Below, piece after piece: positions 45,264 to 55,124 of a stretch of DNA of 64,000 bases (positions are counted from its first letter, which is position 1; each line of letters begins with the position of its first letter). Source of the DNA: Paraburkholderia flagellata (GTDB lineage Bacteria > Pseudomonadota > Gammaproteobacteria > Burkholderiales > Burkholderiaceae); assembly GCF_021390645.1 (NCBI RefSeq), contig NZ_JAJEJT010000005.1:496001-560000 (forward strand), read 5' to 3'. The notes beneath the pieces are model-generated. The model ran no database searches, was not told the origin of the DNA, and worked only from the letters and a program-made list of their open reading frames with translations. Position numbers and translations under genes: made by a program.

Positions 45264-47018
45264 TTACTTTGCGAGCGCACTCCGCAACGCGCGGCGAAGT
45301 TCAGCAACGGGATCGGCTACAGCTTCGAAGCTGCGCCAGGCCACATGATGATCGGGGCGAACCAACAGGCAGCCGGTGTCGCTGATCTCTTTCACGCCGC
45401 CCCATTCGCCGGCATGGTCCGCATAGGCCTGCCGCGGGCCGATGACGCGTACATTGATCTCGATGCCGAGTTCCTCGCCAACATGGCGGGCAGCTTCGAC
45501 CCACGCTTCGCCTCCGAGTCCGGTGAATACGGTGAATCGTCCATGCCCGGCAAGGTCAAGCGTCGAATGTTGCCGTCCGCGTTTGTCGAACACCCAGGCG
45601 TGCGGCAAGCGAGCGCCCGGCCATGTCGTTGATTGGTAGTACAGTTCGGGATCGCGCTCGAAGGCCGGTTCAGCCTGGCCATCCGTCACGATCGCACCAG
45701 AGCGATAGCGTTGGTTCATCTCGACCCCATGCGCGTCCAGTTCGTACCTCTTGAACGCCAGCGCTTCGCGGATTTCTTCCCGCTGCTTTTCCGCCGCCGC
45801 AGTCGATTGGCTCCGCGCGTGCATGTTGTCCTGCATAACCTTGGCATCCGTCGTTTCGGCGATCCCAAGCGCCTGATAGAGCGGCGCGAATTCGGCAATC
45901 GACTGATTGGCACGCGTGACGATCTGCTTCGCGACTGGTGCGCGCTCCAGCGTGTAACTATCGAGCAGTGCTTCGCCCGCTTCCCCCTTGATTACCGCAG
46001 CGAGTTTCCAGGCGAGATTGAACGCGTCCTGAATAGAGGTATTGGAGCCCAGCCCCCCCGACGGCGGGTGCCGGTGAGTGGCGTCTCCCATGCAGAACAC
46101 GCGTCCGTCCTGCATGCGCGTGGCGTACATATTGTTGACCGTCCACGTGTTGGCGCCCAGCAATTTGATCTCGAGATCCGGCTTGCCGACCAGTTGGCGC
46201 GCGATTTCGGTGGCCTTGGCTTCGTCGATCACCGGAGCCGGCTCGTTGATGTCATAACCCCAGACGATCAGCCATTCATTCCACGGCCGCACCATCCGGA
46301 TCAGGCCCATGCCGATGCCGCCGACTTCCGCGCCCGGTTGCATGATCGGATAGAGTACCGCGGGGCGATGCGAGACAAGCTCGGAAAGGTCAGCGCGGAA
46401 CCAGATGTTCATTGAGCCGCGCACACCCATCTTTCCTTCGAAAGGTAGCCCAGCGTTCATTGCGACCCTGGAGTTCCCACCATCGGCGCCGACCAGATAC
46501 TTCGACTTGACCGTAAACTCCTCTCCGCTCAAGCGGTCACGACAAACCGTGATTACACCGTCATCCGTCTGTGTGTGACTCACGTATTCCGTGCTCATCC
46601 GCGCCTCGGTGCCACGTGAGCAAGCGGTCTTGAAGAGCAGCGGTTCCATGAACGTCTGTGGCAGATCATTCATTTTTGTGGGACTCGCCAGGCGGCGCTC
46701 GCCACGCGACGTGGGATGCAAACCCCAACTCGGCGCCCGGCCAATCTCCTCGCCCGTCAGGCTTTCGCAGAAGACCGTTCCGCCCATGAGATCCTCGTTG
46801 GTCGCGTGCAGGTAAGCCTCCTGCTCCACTTCCTGTCCGAGATCGCGCAGGACCTCCATCGTTCGCTGGTTCGTGATATGCGCCCGCGGCGTGTTGGCCA
46901 GCCAGCGGTACATGTTGACGACCATGTTTTCGACGCCATAAGTCGAGAGCAACGCGGCACAGGCGGAGCCCGCAGGGCCTGTTCCGACGATGAGCACGTC
47001 TGTAGTGAATTCTGCCAT
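45264..47018 (-). CDS. FAD-dependent phenol/resorcinol-type monooxygenase
   Basis: This 584-residue class A flavoprotein hydroxylase follows the 2,4-dichlorophenol 6-monooxygenase (TfdB) pattern: VLIVGTGPAGSACAALLSTY for FAD, YLVGADGGNSRVA for NADPH/FAD, and GRVFCMGDATHRHPPSGGLG for the ribityl contact, plus a C-terminal thioredoxin-like domain. It should hydroxylate a phenolic ring; given hydroxyquinol dioxygenase and maleylacetate reductase next door, resorcinol to hydroxyquinol is the most likely reaction. AGGAG eight bases before 47018 sets the start. It lies between acyl-CoA synthetase and tetR genes in one operon. Confidence 0.91.
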   Translation of the reverse strand: MAEFTTDVLIVGTGPAGSACAALLSTYGVENMVVNMYRWLANTPRAHITNQRTMEVLRDLGQEVEQEAYLHATNEDLMGGTVFCESLTGEEIGRAPSWGLHPTSRGERRLASPTKMNDLPQTFMEPLLFKTACSRGTEARMSTEYVSHTQTDDGVITVCRDRLSGEEFTVKSKYLVGADGGNSRVAMNAGLPFEGKMGVRGSMNIWFRADLSELVSHRPAVLYPIMQPGAEVGGIGMGLIRMVRPWNEWLIVWGYDINEPAPVIDEAKATEIARQLVGKPDLEIKLLGANTWTVNNMYATRMQDGRVFCMGDATHRHPPSGGLGSNTSIQDAFNLAWKLAAVIKGEAGEALLDSYTLERAPVAKQIVTRANQSIAEFAPLYQALGIAETTDAKVMQDNMHARSQSTAAAEKQREEIREALAFKRYELDAHGVEMNQRYRSGAIVTDGQAEPAFERDPELYYQSTTWPGARLPHAWVFDKRGRQHSTLDLAGHGRFTVFTGLGGEAWVEAARHVGEELGIEINVRVIGPRQAYADHAGEWGGVKEISDTGCLLVRPDHHVAWRSFEAVADPVAELRRALRSALAK

Positions 47019-47066
47019 GTCAATATCTCCTGATATCAATTTTTGTCATCCACTGACTCTCCAATT

Positions 47067-47084
47067 TAATGTGGATACCTAATT
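47067..47084. promoter_or_regulatory. Shared element upstream of the monooxygenase
   Basis: TAATGTGGATACCTAATT lies 49 bases upstream of the monooxygenase start, flanked by CAATT and AATTG. The core TAATGTGGATACCT recurs exactly at 55946. It may be an operator or internal promoter element in the gap after the acyl-CoA synthetase gene. Confidence 0.5.
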
Positions 47085-47139
47085 GGGCAGAGAGCGAGAA
47101 TGACCTGTTCTGCTAGTCAACCCGGATGTCAAGCACCGT

Positions 47140-48861
47140 TCATGCTGACTTTTTTTCGGTCAAATTCATCGATCGAATCATCTCCTCACGCATCACAAAT
47201 TTTTGAACCTTCCCCGTGACGGTGAGCGGCATTTCGTCGACGAAGCGAATATACTTTGGCACTTTGTAGTGAGCGATTTGTCCCCGGCAAAAGTCACGGA
47301 TATGATCCTCTGTGAGGTACTCGCCTTGCCGGATTACAATCCACGCGCACAGTTCCTCGCCGTTCTTCTCGTCGGGCACACCGAACACCTGGACATTCTG
47401 AATTTTCGGGTGCCGGAACAGATACTCCTCTACCTCGCGCGGATAGATGTTCTCGCCACCGCGAATCACCATGTCCTTGAGCCGGCCGACGATGTTGCAG
47501 TAGCCGTCGGCGTCGATCGTTGCGAGGTCGCCCGTATGCATCCACCCATCGACGACGCTTTCGCGCGTCTTCTCCGTGTCGTCCCAATACCCCAGCATCA
47601 CGGAGTAGCCCTTCGTGCAGAGCTCTCCGGTTGTGCCAACGGGAACCGTATTGCCAAAGGTATCGACGATCTTCACTTCGAGATGAGGTTGAATCCGTCC
47701 GACGGTCGTCGTGCGCTTGTCGAGCGGGTCTGTCGTTGCACTCTGGAACGAAATCGGGCTCGTCTCGGTCATGCCATACGCAATGGTGACCTCCTGCATG
47801 TGCATTTTCGCGACGACTTGATTCATGGTCTCGATCGGGCACGGCGAACCTGCCATGATGCCGGTGCGAAGGCTGCTCAGATCGAACGTCGAAAATTCAG
47901 GATGTTCGAGTTCCGCGATAAACATCGTCGGGACGCCGTGAAGCGCTGTGCAGCGTTCTTCCGCGATCGACGCGAGGGTCGCGCCTGCATCGAATCCTTC
48001 GCCGGGGAACACCATCTGCGCACCGACCGACACGCAGACCAGCACGCCGAGCACCATCCCGAAGCAGTGGTAGAGCGGGACGGGAATGCACAATGAATCG
48101 AGTTCGGAAAGATTCATCGACATCGCCACGAAACGCGCGTTGTTGACGATGTTTCGATGCGTCAGGGTGGCACCCTTCGGGTTGCCCGTCGTACCGCTCG
48201 TGAACTGGATGTTGAAGGGATCATGGGCGGATAGCACCATCGTCGTCGGCCCTTCGGCACGAAGCGCCGCCTCACCCTTCAGCATGACGGCGGAGAACGG
48301 CAGCACGCCTTCTATGTCCGGATCGCCGACGGATATGACAGTACGGAGCTCCGGCAGGCGCGCGCAATTGAGCTCGCCAGCTCGCTGCGTCGCCAGCTCC
48401 GGGGCGATTTCGAGCAGCATGGACGTGTAGTCCGACTTCTTGTACTGCTCGGCCGTCACGAGCGCCTTGCAGCCCACCTTGCGCAAGGCATACTCGAGCT
48501 CCGACACGCGGTAAGCCGGGTTGATGTTGACCAGCACCGCGCCGATGCGCGCCGTGGCGAACTGCGTGAGCAGCCACTCGAATCGATTGGGCGACCAGAT
48601 TCCCACACGGTCGCCCTTTCCCAGCCCCAGGGAAAAGAGGCCTGCGGCAAGCCGATCGACCTGTTGGTCGAAGTCCCTCCATGTCCAGCGCACACCCTGT
48701 TCACGGAACACGACGGCTGGGCGGTCGGGAAAGCGTAGCGCCGTATCTCTCAGGAACTGGCCGATCGTCGCTTCGCTCAATGGAGTATCCGTCGCACCGC
48801 GCACGTATGCAACGCCGTCGGCGGGTGCGATCAGCGCAGAGGAACCGGGTAAAGTTTGCAT
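47140..48861 (-). CDS. AMP-forming acyl-CoA synthetase (FadD-like)
   Basis: This 573-residue ligase activates a carboxylic acid to its CoA thioester with ATP. Core motifs are [18 protein letters not shown] (P-loop), [15 protein letters not shown] and the C-terminal catalytic Lys in [10 protein letters not shown]. It resembles medium-chain acyl-CoA synthetases such as AlkK or AcsF more than benzoate-CoA ligases. GGAG nine bases before the ATG at 48861 sets the start; a long upstream open frame is antisense-like and rejected. With crotonase-type enzymes beside it, it probably activates a side-chain acid of a phenolic substrate. Confidence 0.92.
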   Translation of the reverse strand: MQTLPGSSALIAPADGVAYVRGATDTPLSEATIGQFLRDTALRFPDRPAVVFREQGVRWTWRDFDQQVDRLAAGLFSLGLGKGDRVGIWSPNRFEWLLTQFATARIGAVLVNINPAYRVSELEYALRKVGCKALVTAEQYKKSDYTSMLLEIAPELATQRAGELNCARLPELRTVISVGDPDIEGVLPFSAVMLKGEAALRAEGPTTMVLSAHDPFNIQFTSGTTGNPKGATLTHRNIVNNARFVAMSMNLSELDSLCIPVPLYHCFGMVLGVLVCVSVGAQMVFPGEGFDAGATLASIAEERCTALHGVPTMFIAELEHPEFSTFDLSSLRTGIMAGSPCPIETMNQVVAKMHMQEVTIAYGMTETSPISFQSATTDPLDKRTTTVGRIQPHLEVKIVDTFGNTVPVGTTGELCTKGYSVMLGYWDDTEKTRESVVDGWMHTGDLATIDADGYCNIVGRLKDMVIRGGENIYPREVEEYLFRHPKIQNVQVFGVPDEKNGEELCAWIVIRQGEYLTEDHIRDFCRGQIAHYKVPKYIRFVDEMPLTVTGKVQKFVMREEMIRSMNLTEKKSA

Positions 48862-49007
48862 GAAGCCACTCTCCACTACTGCTATGGATTCCTGATCAAA
48901 TACGTCAGAACCAGGATGATTTTCCTGTCGTATCCGCCGCCTGGCATTGCGGTCCGCAGCGCCGCGATACTGCGTATGCGGGCCGCAGGCTCGGGCATGA
49001 CGGCCTG

Positions 49008-49796
49008 CTATTTGCCGTAAAACACCAGATCGCCAGGCTCTTCGTCGCGGTCGAACGCTTCGGCCGTGTTGGCAAAGCCGCGCCTGGCGTCTTCCGTGAG
49101 GTAAAGCGGCATCGTGATATCGAGCATCGCGGCGTCGGCACCGGTCACACCGCCGCTCGACCACGTCTTGAGCAGCGTGCGCGTCGCAGCGTACGAAAGT
49201 GTCGGGCCGTCTGCGAGCTTCCTCACGAGTTCCGTCGCGACCTTTTCGAGTTCACCCGGCTCGGCTACGTGCGTAGCGATACCGAGTTCGCCGGCGAGGC
49301 CGCCCGGAATCGGCTCGCCCAGCATGGCGAAGCGTGACGCACGGCTGCGCCCCACGCGTTCGGCCAACCGCTGCAGCGCGCCCGCGATCGGCAACATTGC
49401 CGTCGTCACCTCGACGCAGCGGAAGACGGCATCGCTCGCCGCCACGACAAAGTCGCAAGCCAACGCGAGTTCGAGGCCACCGCCAAACGCCAGACCTTGC
49501 ACTACCGCCACCGTCGGCACCCGCAGCGCCTCGATCGCGCGATATGACGTGTTGACCTCCGCGACGAACGTGCGGAACCAGTTCAGGTCCTTGCCCGGCC
49601 ACTCGCGAACCTCGCCGCCAAGACTGAAATGCGGCCCCTCGGCGCGAACGACGAGCACCCGGATATCAGCTTCGCTAGCTTCGTGAACGGCCTCCCGCAG
49701 GCATTGGGCAAAGCGCTGGTCGAGCCGGTTGTACGGGGGATTCGCCAACACGATATTTCCGACTTTCCCTTCGCGCTCAAAACGAATGCTTTTCAT
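49008..49796 (-). CDS. Enoyl-CoA hydratase/isomerase family protein 1
   Basis: This 262-residue crotonase-fold enzyme shows the oxyanion-hole stretch [14 protein letters not shown] and [20 protein letters not shown]. One of the two usual catalytic Glu positions is not obvious, since the region reads [17 protein letters not shown], so hydratase activity is not assured; isomerase, thioesterase or ring-hydrolase roles are possible. GAGG seven bases before the ATG fixes the start. It lies between the CocE-like hydrolase and the acyl-CoA synthetase in one operon and presumably acts on the CoA ester that the synthetase makes. Confidence 0.88.
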   Translation of the reverse strand: MKSIRFEREGKVGNIVLANPPYNRLDQRFAQCLREAVHEASEADIRVLVVRAEGPHFSLGGEVREWPGKDLNWFRTFVAEVNTSYRAIEALRVPTVAVVQGLAFGGGLELALACDFVVAASDAVFRCVEVTTAMLPIAGALQRLAERVGRSRASRFAMLGEPIPGGLAGELGIATHVAEPGELEKVATELVRKLADGPTLSYAATRTLLKTWSSGGVTGADAAMLDITMPLYLTEDARRGFANTAEAFDRDEEPGDLVFYGK

Positions 49797-49861
49797 TTGC
49801 TAACCTCATGTTGTCGGTCAAATTCACCGGGCGCCCGCAGCGCCCGTCAAGGATCCGCGCC

Positions 49862-51601
49862 TCAGGACGACGCCCCAGTCAGCGGAATGATCGGAAGCAG
49901 CAAATGCGAAGGACGTTCTGCGTCGCGATAGATCTTGTGCGTGACCGTATCGCTGCTGCAAACGTGATACGGGATGTACTCGACATCGGTCATCGCGCCC
50001 GTTCCCGTCGGCACGTCGAGACTGCAGATCTCGATGCAGATGCGATGGCCGGCCTTGAACTGGTTCGCAGTCGCAAGAATCTGAATCTCGTACTTAACGA
50101 CTTCGCCCGGCGTCACTGGCTCGATCGAATCCTTGGTCAGCTTGTGGAACGGCTCGCCGGGCCGCGAGCGGTCAGAGTCCAACGCGCGGTAGGAAGCCTT
50201 CAGCCAGCCACGAGTCAGCTCGCGTTCGGGCAGCGTATCGGGAACGCTCCGTTCGCCGACACGCGCAGTCACAACCGATACGTCAGGCCCCACATCCTTG
50301 AGTACAACGATCCAGTTGGTGTCCGGCTGGTCGATTTCGGCGTAGAGCGTGAGCGAGATCGGGCCCGCCACCAGGACATCCTGGGGCAGTGGATCAGTCA
50401 TGTAGCGCAAACGCTCGACCTTGTTTGTTTTCTTGAGCGGCATTTGCGTAAAGACGTCCGGCTCGCGCAGCGCATTGCCGACCTCGGCTGCCGGTCGCGG
50501 GGCCTCTTCGGACAGCCGCTCCCAGCCGCCGAGGTAGTACCGGGTCCACTGCGTCTCTGGCAGCGGCCAGTCAGTGCCCGTACGCCACTCGTTTGCACCC
50601 ATGGTCCAGTAACGGACCGGCGGCTCGTCCATGATGCCGGTATCGACACCCTTGAGCCAGTAGTCGTACCAACGAATCACCTCGTCGTGATACTGGTGGA
50701 AAGGACGCTCCAGATGCGCGGGTCCCGTGAAAAGGAGTTTGCGCGGCTGCTTGACGTTCTGGAAGTAGTGTTGCGCGCCGAGCCAATGCAGTTTGTACGT
50801 GTAGGCGTAGGCACCGGAGCCCGTATAGAACGGTACGTTGATCTTCTTGAAGACTTCTTCGGCTCGCTCGACAGCCCCGTCCTGCTCCCAGGGGTTCGTC
50901 ATGATGTGATACATCACCCACGTACGCTGACCCTTCTGCGTCAGAATGTTGTAGAGGTTGATGTACATTTTGTAGTCGGGATTGCGCATGGCCTCGCGCC
51001 AGAGCACCTCCTGCTCGTCGGGGAGCGGACCCGGCACGCCGCGCGACTCATGTACCGTGCTGAAAACGTCGAGCAGGTACGGGAACGTATGGACGACGCC
51101 GCCAGGATTGAAGTCCCGAAAGCCGAACATGCCACCGTAAGCGCTGCATGCGTCATACGGGAAAATCGCCTTGAGCGCCGGATGGCCTTGCGCGGCCGCG
51201 CGCCATTGCTCACCCGCGAAACCTGAGATGCCCACCATCCCCACCTTGCCGTTAGACCACGGCTGCTGGGTGATCCACTCGATCATGTCATAGTGGTCGC
51301 TGTCCTCCTCGCCATAGTGACCTTCCGACTTGGCTGAACCCCGCGGCTGCGCAATGACGTGCACATAACCGTTCGCCACGAAGCGGCGGCTGTCACCGGC
51401 TTCAACGGGCCCGAACCACAGCGGAGCATGCGCTGGTTGCGGAGGCAGCACATCAGCGATATCCGGACCCTGAAGGTCCTTGTTGTGCAATGCCGAAGCA
51501 TAAAGCACCGGATACTTTTCGCTCCCGTCAGGTCGATAAACGTCGACGGCCAGACGAGTGCCGTCGCGCATCGTTACGTAGATGTCACGTTCTTCAATCA
51601 T
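49862..51601 (-). CDS. CocE/NonD-family hydrolase (S15 type)
   Basis: This 579-residue serine hydrolase belongs to the X-Pro dipeptidyl-peptidase/cocaine-esterase/glutaryl-7-ACA acylase group. The nucleophile elbow is MVGISGFAGEQ, preceded by RGSAKSEGHYGEEDSDHYDM with the oxyanion residues; a C-terminal jelly-roll domain follows (VSLTLYAEIDQPDTNWIVVL-like strands). No signal peptide is present. Family members cleave esters or amides of aromatic acids. GGAGG precedes the ATG. It heads a five-gene minus-strand operon ending in tetR 1, with a palindromic operator 139 bases upstream. Its role may be the first cleavage of an ester substrate. Confidence 0.9.
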   Translation of the reverse strand: MIEERDIYVTMRDGTRLAVDVYRPDGSEKYPVLYASALHNKDLQGPDIADVLPPQPAHAPLWFGPVEAGDSRRFVANGYVHVIAQPRGSAKSEGHYGEEDSDHYDMIEWITQQPWSNGKVGMVGISGFAGEQWRAAAQGHPALKAIFPYDACSAYGGMFGFRDFNPGGVVHTFPYLLDVFSTVHESRGVPGPLPDEQEVLWREAMRNPDYKMYINLYNILTQKGQRTWVMYHIMTNPWEQDGAVERAEEVFKKINVPFYTGSGAYAYTYKLHWLGAQHYFQNVKQPRKLLFTGPAHLERPFHQYHDEVIRWYDYWLKGVDTGIMDEPPVRYWTMGANEWRTGTDWPLPETQWTRYYLGGWERLSEEAPRPAAEVGNALREPDVFTQMPLKKTNKVERLRYMTDPLPQDVLVAGPISLTLYAEIDQPDTNWIVVLKDVGPDVSVVTARVGERSVPDTLPERELTRGWLKASYRALDSDRSRPGEPFHKLTKDSIEPVTPGEVVKYEIQILATANQFKAGHRICIEICSLDVPTGTGAMTDVEYIPYHVCSSDTVTHKIYRDAERPSHLLLPIIPLTGASS

Positions 51602-52101
51602 GTCTCCTCCAGATACCTTGGTGCGTTCAGCTTTAAAGTGCGGCCGCCCAATTTGAAGGCCGCGCTAACTATTGGAAGTCGGACTTTTCGCTTGCCGTTT
51701 TGGCGAGGTCCTACGGCAATGCGACTTCTGAAAATCACTATACTTCACGGTCGTAAAGTATGCAAGACGAGTCTCATCGAATAACGCGATCTTTACGCGA
51801 GGTGCGGCACATCGTGGGGCGGCTGCTTGAGACGAAAGAAAATGACGCTGCCTTGCCGGTCAGGTTCGTCCCCGAAGAGCATTGCAGTATTCAGCAACTC
51901 GCGGGCTGCTGCGCCCGCGTATTGCGGAGGAAATCACTGCGGACGATGACCAATCCTGTGTTTCGACTTAAGCGCTGTCTCCGGACCTGGATTCCAGACA
52001 TGGTGCGACAACCGACACAACCTCGCGTTATGTCCGTCTTCCAGTCACACGAGTTGCGCCGTCCGGCACGCCAGATCAATGGCGGCCAGACTTCACTTCG
52101 C
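51602..52101. other. Promoter region of the five-gene operon, otherwise empty
   Basis: This 500-base gap carries the operator at 51740-51761. Open frames on the plus strand toward 52245 have no recognisable product and run antisense into the MFS gene. No RNA or repeat is apparent. Confidence 0.5.
51740..51761. promoter_or_regulatory. TetR-type operator, site 3 (five-gene operon)
   Basis: ATACTTCACG and CGTAAAGTAT are inverted around GT with nine of ten positions pairing. This is the most symmetric copy of the regional element and lies 139 bases upstream of the CocE-like start codon. The operon it heads ends in tetR 1. Confidence 0.8.
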
Positions 52102-53505
52102 TCAATGTGCAGGGCTATCAGGCAGCGCGCTGTCGAGCGCTGCAGCCGGCTCGTTGACTTCCTGACGCTCAGCTGGCAGCAATCGTTGCGCGGAGAGAAC
52201 ACGTGCCATGGCCGCCATGCAAACGCTGGCTATCACAAGCGGTAACGACAACACGGCACATACGACGAGAAAGGGGTAACCCGAGATCACGATTAACCCG
52301 ATCAACGACGACCCGATGATTGAACCGATCCGACCGACTGCAACCGTCCATCCCGCGCCGGATGCGCGAAGCGCCGTTGGATAGAAGATGGCCGGGATGG
52401 TATTGATGCAGGTGAGTGGGCCACCAGTGGCCAACCCGGCGAGGAAGACCACGCCCCCGAGCCACGATGTTGCTTCCGACAGGCCGAGCAGGACGACAAG
52501 TGACGCTCCGACAGCAAACGAACCGCATATAACCGAGGCTACGTTGAAGCGGCGCACGAGGACGGCAAAGAGTACAGCGCCGGCAAGCGCGCCGAACTGG
52601 AACATCGATGAGACTTGTGAGGCATCATGCATTGACAGGCCAGCCTGCTTCAAATGCGTCGGCAGCCAGTATCCAACAAGAAAGAAGACCAGATACCCGG
52701 CAAACTCCGTGATCCAGGTTAGCACCGTGCCGAGTCGATAATCCCGTCCTACGAGCGCCAGGCTTCCCTTCTTCGAATCACGCAATGCGCCAATGGTGAA
52801 TTGCAGGCCGGAACAATCGACTGCCGGGAAAATGTTGGCCACGACTCGCTGGACCGCTTCGTTCGACGTGCGCTTTGCTACGAGGTAGAGCGGCGACTCA
52901 GGGACTTGCCAGAAAAATAGCCCCGCGACACAGAGTGGCAGAACACCACTCAATGCCAGCATACCCCGCCAACCCAAGACGCCAATTCCGTATGAAGTGA
53001 CGAAACCGGCTGCAGCAGACCCAAACAGAATTCCGCACATGATGCTGGCAAGCGTCGCGGCGCGCGAACGATCGGGGCTATATTCAGCGGCAAACGCTGA
53101 CGTTGCGGGCATCGCAGCGCCAATGCCCAAGCCGGTGATAAACCGCATCAAAACGAGTTGCACGGTCGATTGCGCGCCGCTCGATGCGATCGCCGCAATG
53201 CCAAACCAGGCAATTGCCGCGATGACCACTGCCCTGCGGCCCACCCGATCGGCGAGCCCCCCGCCCACGATTGACCCGACCAACAACCCGAGCAGCCCCA
53301 TCGCGGTCAATGGCGCCACTGCCGCCGGAGGGAGATGCCAGTCATGACTGACGGCAGGCGCAATGAACGCCATGACGATCGTATCGAATCCCTCGGTCGT
53401 CGTTGCCGCGAAACAAAGGAGAAACACTATCCACTGCTTCCTCCCAATTGGAAGGCCATTGAGGAATTCGCGTATGTCGCGACGAACGGAGTCTCTGCGT
53501 TCCAT
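52102..53505 (-). CDS. MFS transporter, AAHS-like
   Basis: This 467-residue twelve-helix carrier has the AAHS-type TM1 segment TEGFDTIVMAFIAPAVSHDW, the loop motif GGGLADRVGRRAVV and the TM4 segment RFITGLGIGAAMPATSAFAA. The family imports aromatic acids with protons. AGGA lies eight bases before the ATG. A promoter with two TetR-type operators 34 bases apart plus a GGGACTATCCC dyad lies 100-175 bases upstream, so it is strongly tied to the regional regulon. Confidence 0.91.
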   Translation of the reverse strand: MERRDSVRRDIREFLNGLPIGRKQWIVFLLCFAATTTEGFDTIVMAFIAPAVSHDWHLPPAAVAPLTAMGLLGLLVGSIVGGGLADRVGRRAVVIAAIAWFGIAAIASSGAQSTVQLVLMRFITGLGIGAAMPATSAFAAEYSPDRSRAATLASIMCGILFGSAAAGFVTSYGIGVLGWRGMLALSGVLPLCVAGLFFWQVPESPLYLVAKRTSNEAVQRVVANIFPAVDCSGLQFTIGALRDSKKGSLALVGRDYRLGTVLTWITEFAGYLVFFLVGYWLPTHLKQAGLSMHDASQVSSMFQFGALAGAVLFAVLVRRFNVASVICGSFAVGASLVVLLGLSEATSWLGGVVFLAGLATGGPLTCINTIPAIFYPTALRASGAGWTVAVGRIGSIIGSSLIGLIVISGYPFLVVCAVLSLPLVIASVCMAAMARVLSAQRLLPAERQEVNEPAAALDSALPDSPAH

Positions 53506-53603
53506 TAGCTGTCCTTGAAGCGTACGTGGCGGGTTTCACCTGGAATCCACTTCAGTTGGCTTCCGCTCTGAATTTCGTACCAAACGCGTTAGCGGCAAGC
53601 CGT

Positions 53604-53659
53604 ATACTTTCCAATCGTGAAGCTTTATTCTAGTCAAAAGCTTTCCGATCGTACAGGAT
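53604..53659. promoter_or_regulatory. Paired TetR-type operators, sites 4 and 5 (MFS gene)
   Basis: Site 4 (53604-53625) reads ATACTTTCCA-AT-CGTGAAGCTT and site 5 (53638-53659) reads AAGCTTTCCG-AT-CGTACAGGAT. Their centres are 34 bases apart. The spacer contains TTTATTCTAGTC, which recurs as TTTACTCTAGTC between the paired sites at 59280. Confidence 0.78.
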
Positions 53660-53665
53660 TGTGGA

Positions 53666-53679
53666 ACTGGGACTATCCC
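53666..53679. promoter_or_regulatory. GGGACTATCCC dyad of the MFS promoter
   Basis: ACTGGGACTATCCC contains a GGGA-CTA-TCCC dyad starting 31 bases after the start of the neighbouring operator. The same 14 bases occur at the same distance in the porin promoter at 57195. In the direction of transcription it lies upstream of the operator, where an activator would bind. Confidence 0.65.
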
Positions 53680-53851
53680 TAAAGGCCCGGTCTTGCAAAA
53701 GTACCGCGCCATTTAGGGCTTGATCGACAAGTCATGAAAATGGAACGCTTGTTCCTGACACCAGGTGAAACGGTCGCGACCGCTGCTGTAGACCCGCCGT
53801 GTCTCGTGCAGCGCCCAAGGGGAGCCCGCTCTGCCAAGGAACGCGCAGCCC

Positions 53852-54637
53852 TCAGTTCGGCGAGTTCTTTGACTTCGAACGCTCAACGAACCCGGCGACT
53901 CGTTGATGGAAGGCCTCTGTCGAGGCACATCTTAAGAACGCCCTTTTCTCGTCCTCGAGATGCTGTTCCAGCCCGGTCTCCGACGCTCCGCCAACGAGCC
54001 CTTTCATCTCCCTGACGGCGGCGGGCGGCACACTCATTACGCTCCGCGCCATGGCAAGCGCAGCTTCTTCCAGCGCAGCGGGTTCCACAACAGCCTGCAC
54101 AAGCCCCAACGACCTCGCCTGCTCCGCACTCAACGAATCCCTCGCCAGCAATATTTCGAGGGCTCGAGCCGAGCCCAGTCGCCGCGCCAGATGGAAGGAA
54201 AGCCCTCCGTCGGTCGAGGTCCCCAGTTTGCCGTACCCCACGACAAACCGCGCCGCCCGCGAGGCGACAACCAGGTCGCACGCCATGGCCAGCGAGAACC
54301 CTGCCCCTGCGGCAGCCCCCTGGACGCTGGCGATCACTGGTACGGGTAGTCGTCGCAACTTAAGGATCAAGTCGTTGAGCGCACTGATGATGGCTTCGAG
54401 AGAGCCGTCGGATCTTTGCAGCCCCTCGAGGATCTGAACGAGATTCCCGCCGGCCGAGAATATTCGACCTGTGGCTCGCAATATAACGGCGCGATACTTC
54501 CCGTGCGCCTCGATGTCGCCCAGCGCACGTAGGAGGCCGCCACAGAACTCGAGATCGATAGTGTTTGCCTGCGCCTCGTTTCCCAACGTGATGACAGCGA
54601 GGTCTTCATGGGAGGTCAGGGAAATGTTGTTCCGCAT
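53852..54637 (-). CDS. Enoyl-CoA hydratase/isomerase family protein 2
   Basis: This 261-residue crotonase-family enzyme shows RATGRIFSAGGNLVQILEGL and SVQGAAAGAGFSLAMACDLV for the oxyanion hole, and FVVGYGKLGTSTDGGLSFHL where the catalytic Glu positions usually lie. Instead of Glu it has Asp/Ser-rich TSTDGG, a pattern shared with 1,2-epoxyphenylacetyl-CoA isomerase (PaaG)-like and other isomerases. The ATG at 54637 is used; no clear ribosome site is seen. A divergent tetR 2 lies 487 bases away and a variant operator lies in between. Confidence 0.88.
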   Translation of the reverse strand: MRNNISLTSHEDLAVITLGNEAQANTIDLEFCGGLLRALGDIEAHGKYRAVILRATGRIFSAGGNLVQILEGLQRSDGSLEAIISALNDLILKLRRLPVPVIASVQGAAAGAGFSLAMACDLVVASRAARFVVGYGKLGTSTDGGLSFHLARRLGSARALEILLARDSLSAEQARSLGLVQAVVEPAALEEAALAMARSVMSVPPAAVREMKGLVGGASETGLEQHLEDEKRAFLRCASTEAFHQRVAGFVERSKSKNSPN

Positions 54638-55124
54638 TGGGTGATGCCTGCTTTGAAGGTTGTCCGGCGGGAGACTGAATCTGCTCAAGGGCGTGTCCCA
54701 CCACGCGCATGCGGGCCGTGGCGACTTCGAATTCAGTATTGACTTAGCTAAGCATCTGACTCAACGTGCCAGTCGGCGATCCTCAGCATAGCTGCCAGAC
54801 TACTATATTTTACTTTTGTTAAGTTTAAAAACGTAGCTGTTCATCGCCCTGTGCAGCCTGTACTCCAGTCATGTGCTGGATGAACCGACCCAGGCAAGCG
54901 CGCGGAGGACGCGCCGGCTGGCATTGCTCTGGCTGCATGCAGATTGGCGCCCGCCCATGGCAGCGCGCGTAATCCAATGTATTATACTTTCGTACAGTTT
55001 TGACGGCCGCGCTCGCCGTACAGGCCTTGAAGACGGGTAGCCGAAAGCGACATCGAACGCGACCGTCTTGTCGAGCCAATGCGAGAGTGCGCTCGGTCAA
55101 CGAAAATCCTATTCGAGAAGCCAT
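54638..55124. other. Divergent region between crotonase 2 and tetR 2
   Basis: This 487-base gap holds the variant operator at 54805 and a shortened resemblance at 54983 (ATACTTTCG followed by TACAG). No gene is convincing. Confidence 0.5.
54805..54826. promoter_or_regulatory. TetR-type operator variant, site 6
   Basis: ATATTTTACT-TT-TGTTAAGTTT keeps the outer ACTT and AAGT elements but loses the central GATCG. It matches the best copy (51740) at about 14 of 22 positions. It lies in the divergent region of crotonase 2 and tetR 2, nearer crotonase 2. Confidence 0.5.

Larger units (their letters stand above)
53506..53851. other. Promoter region of the MFS gene, no coding frame
   Basis: The gap between the second crotonase gene and the MFS gene contains operators at 53604 and 53638 and the GGGACTATCCC dyad at 53669. 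Nothing coding is credible. Confidence 0.55.

Noticed and set aside
49808..51226. Plus-strand open frame of 472 codons
   Set aside because: It is antisense to the CocE-type hydrolase and has no domain resemblance.
51760..52245. Plus-strand open frame of 161 codons next to operator site 3
   Set aside because: It has no ribosome site, has an Arg/Cys-rich composition unlike neighbours, and overlaps the MFS gene in antisense.
54983..55000. Extra copy of the TetR-type operator near tetR 2
   Set aside because: ATACTTTCG and TACAG are present but about four central bases are missing, so it cannot be counted as a full site.
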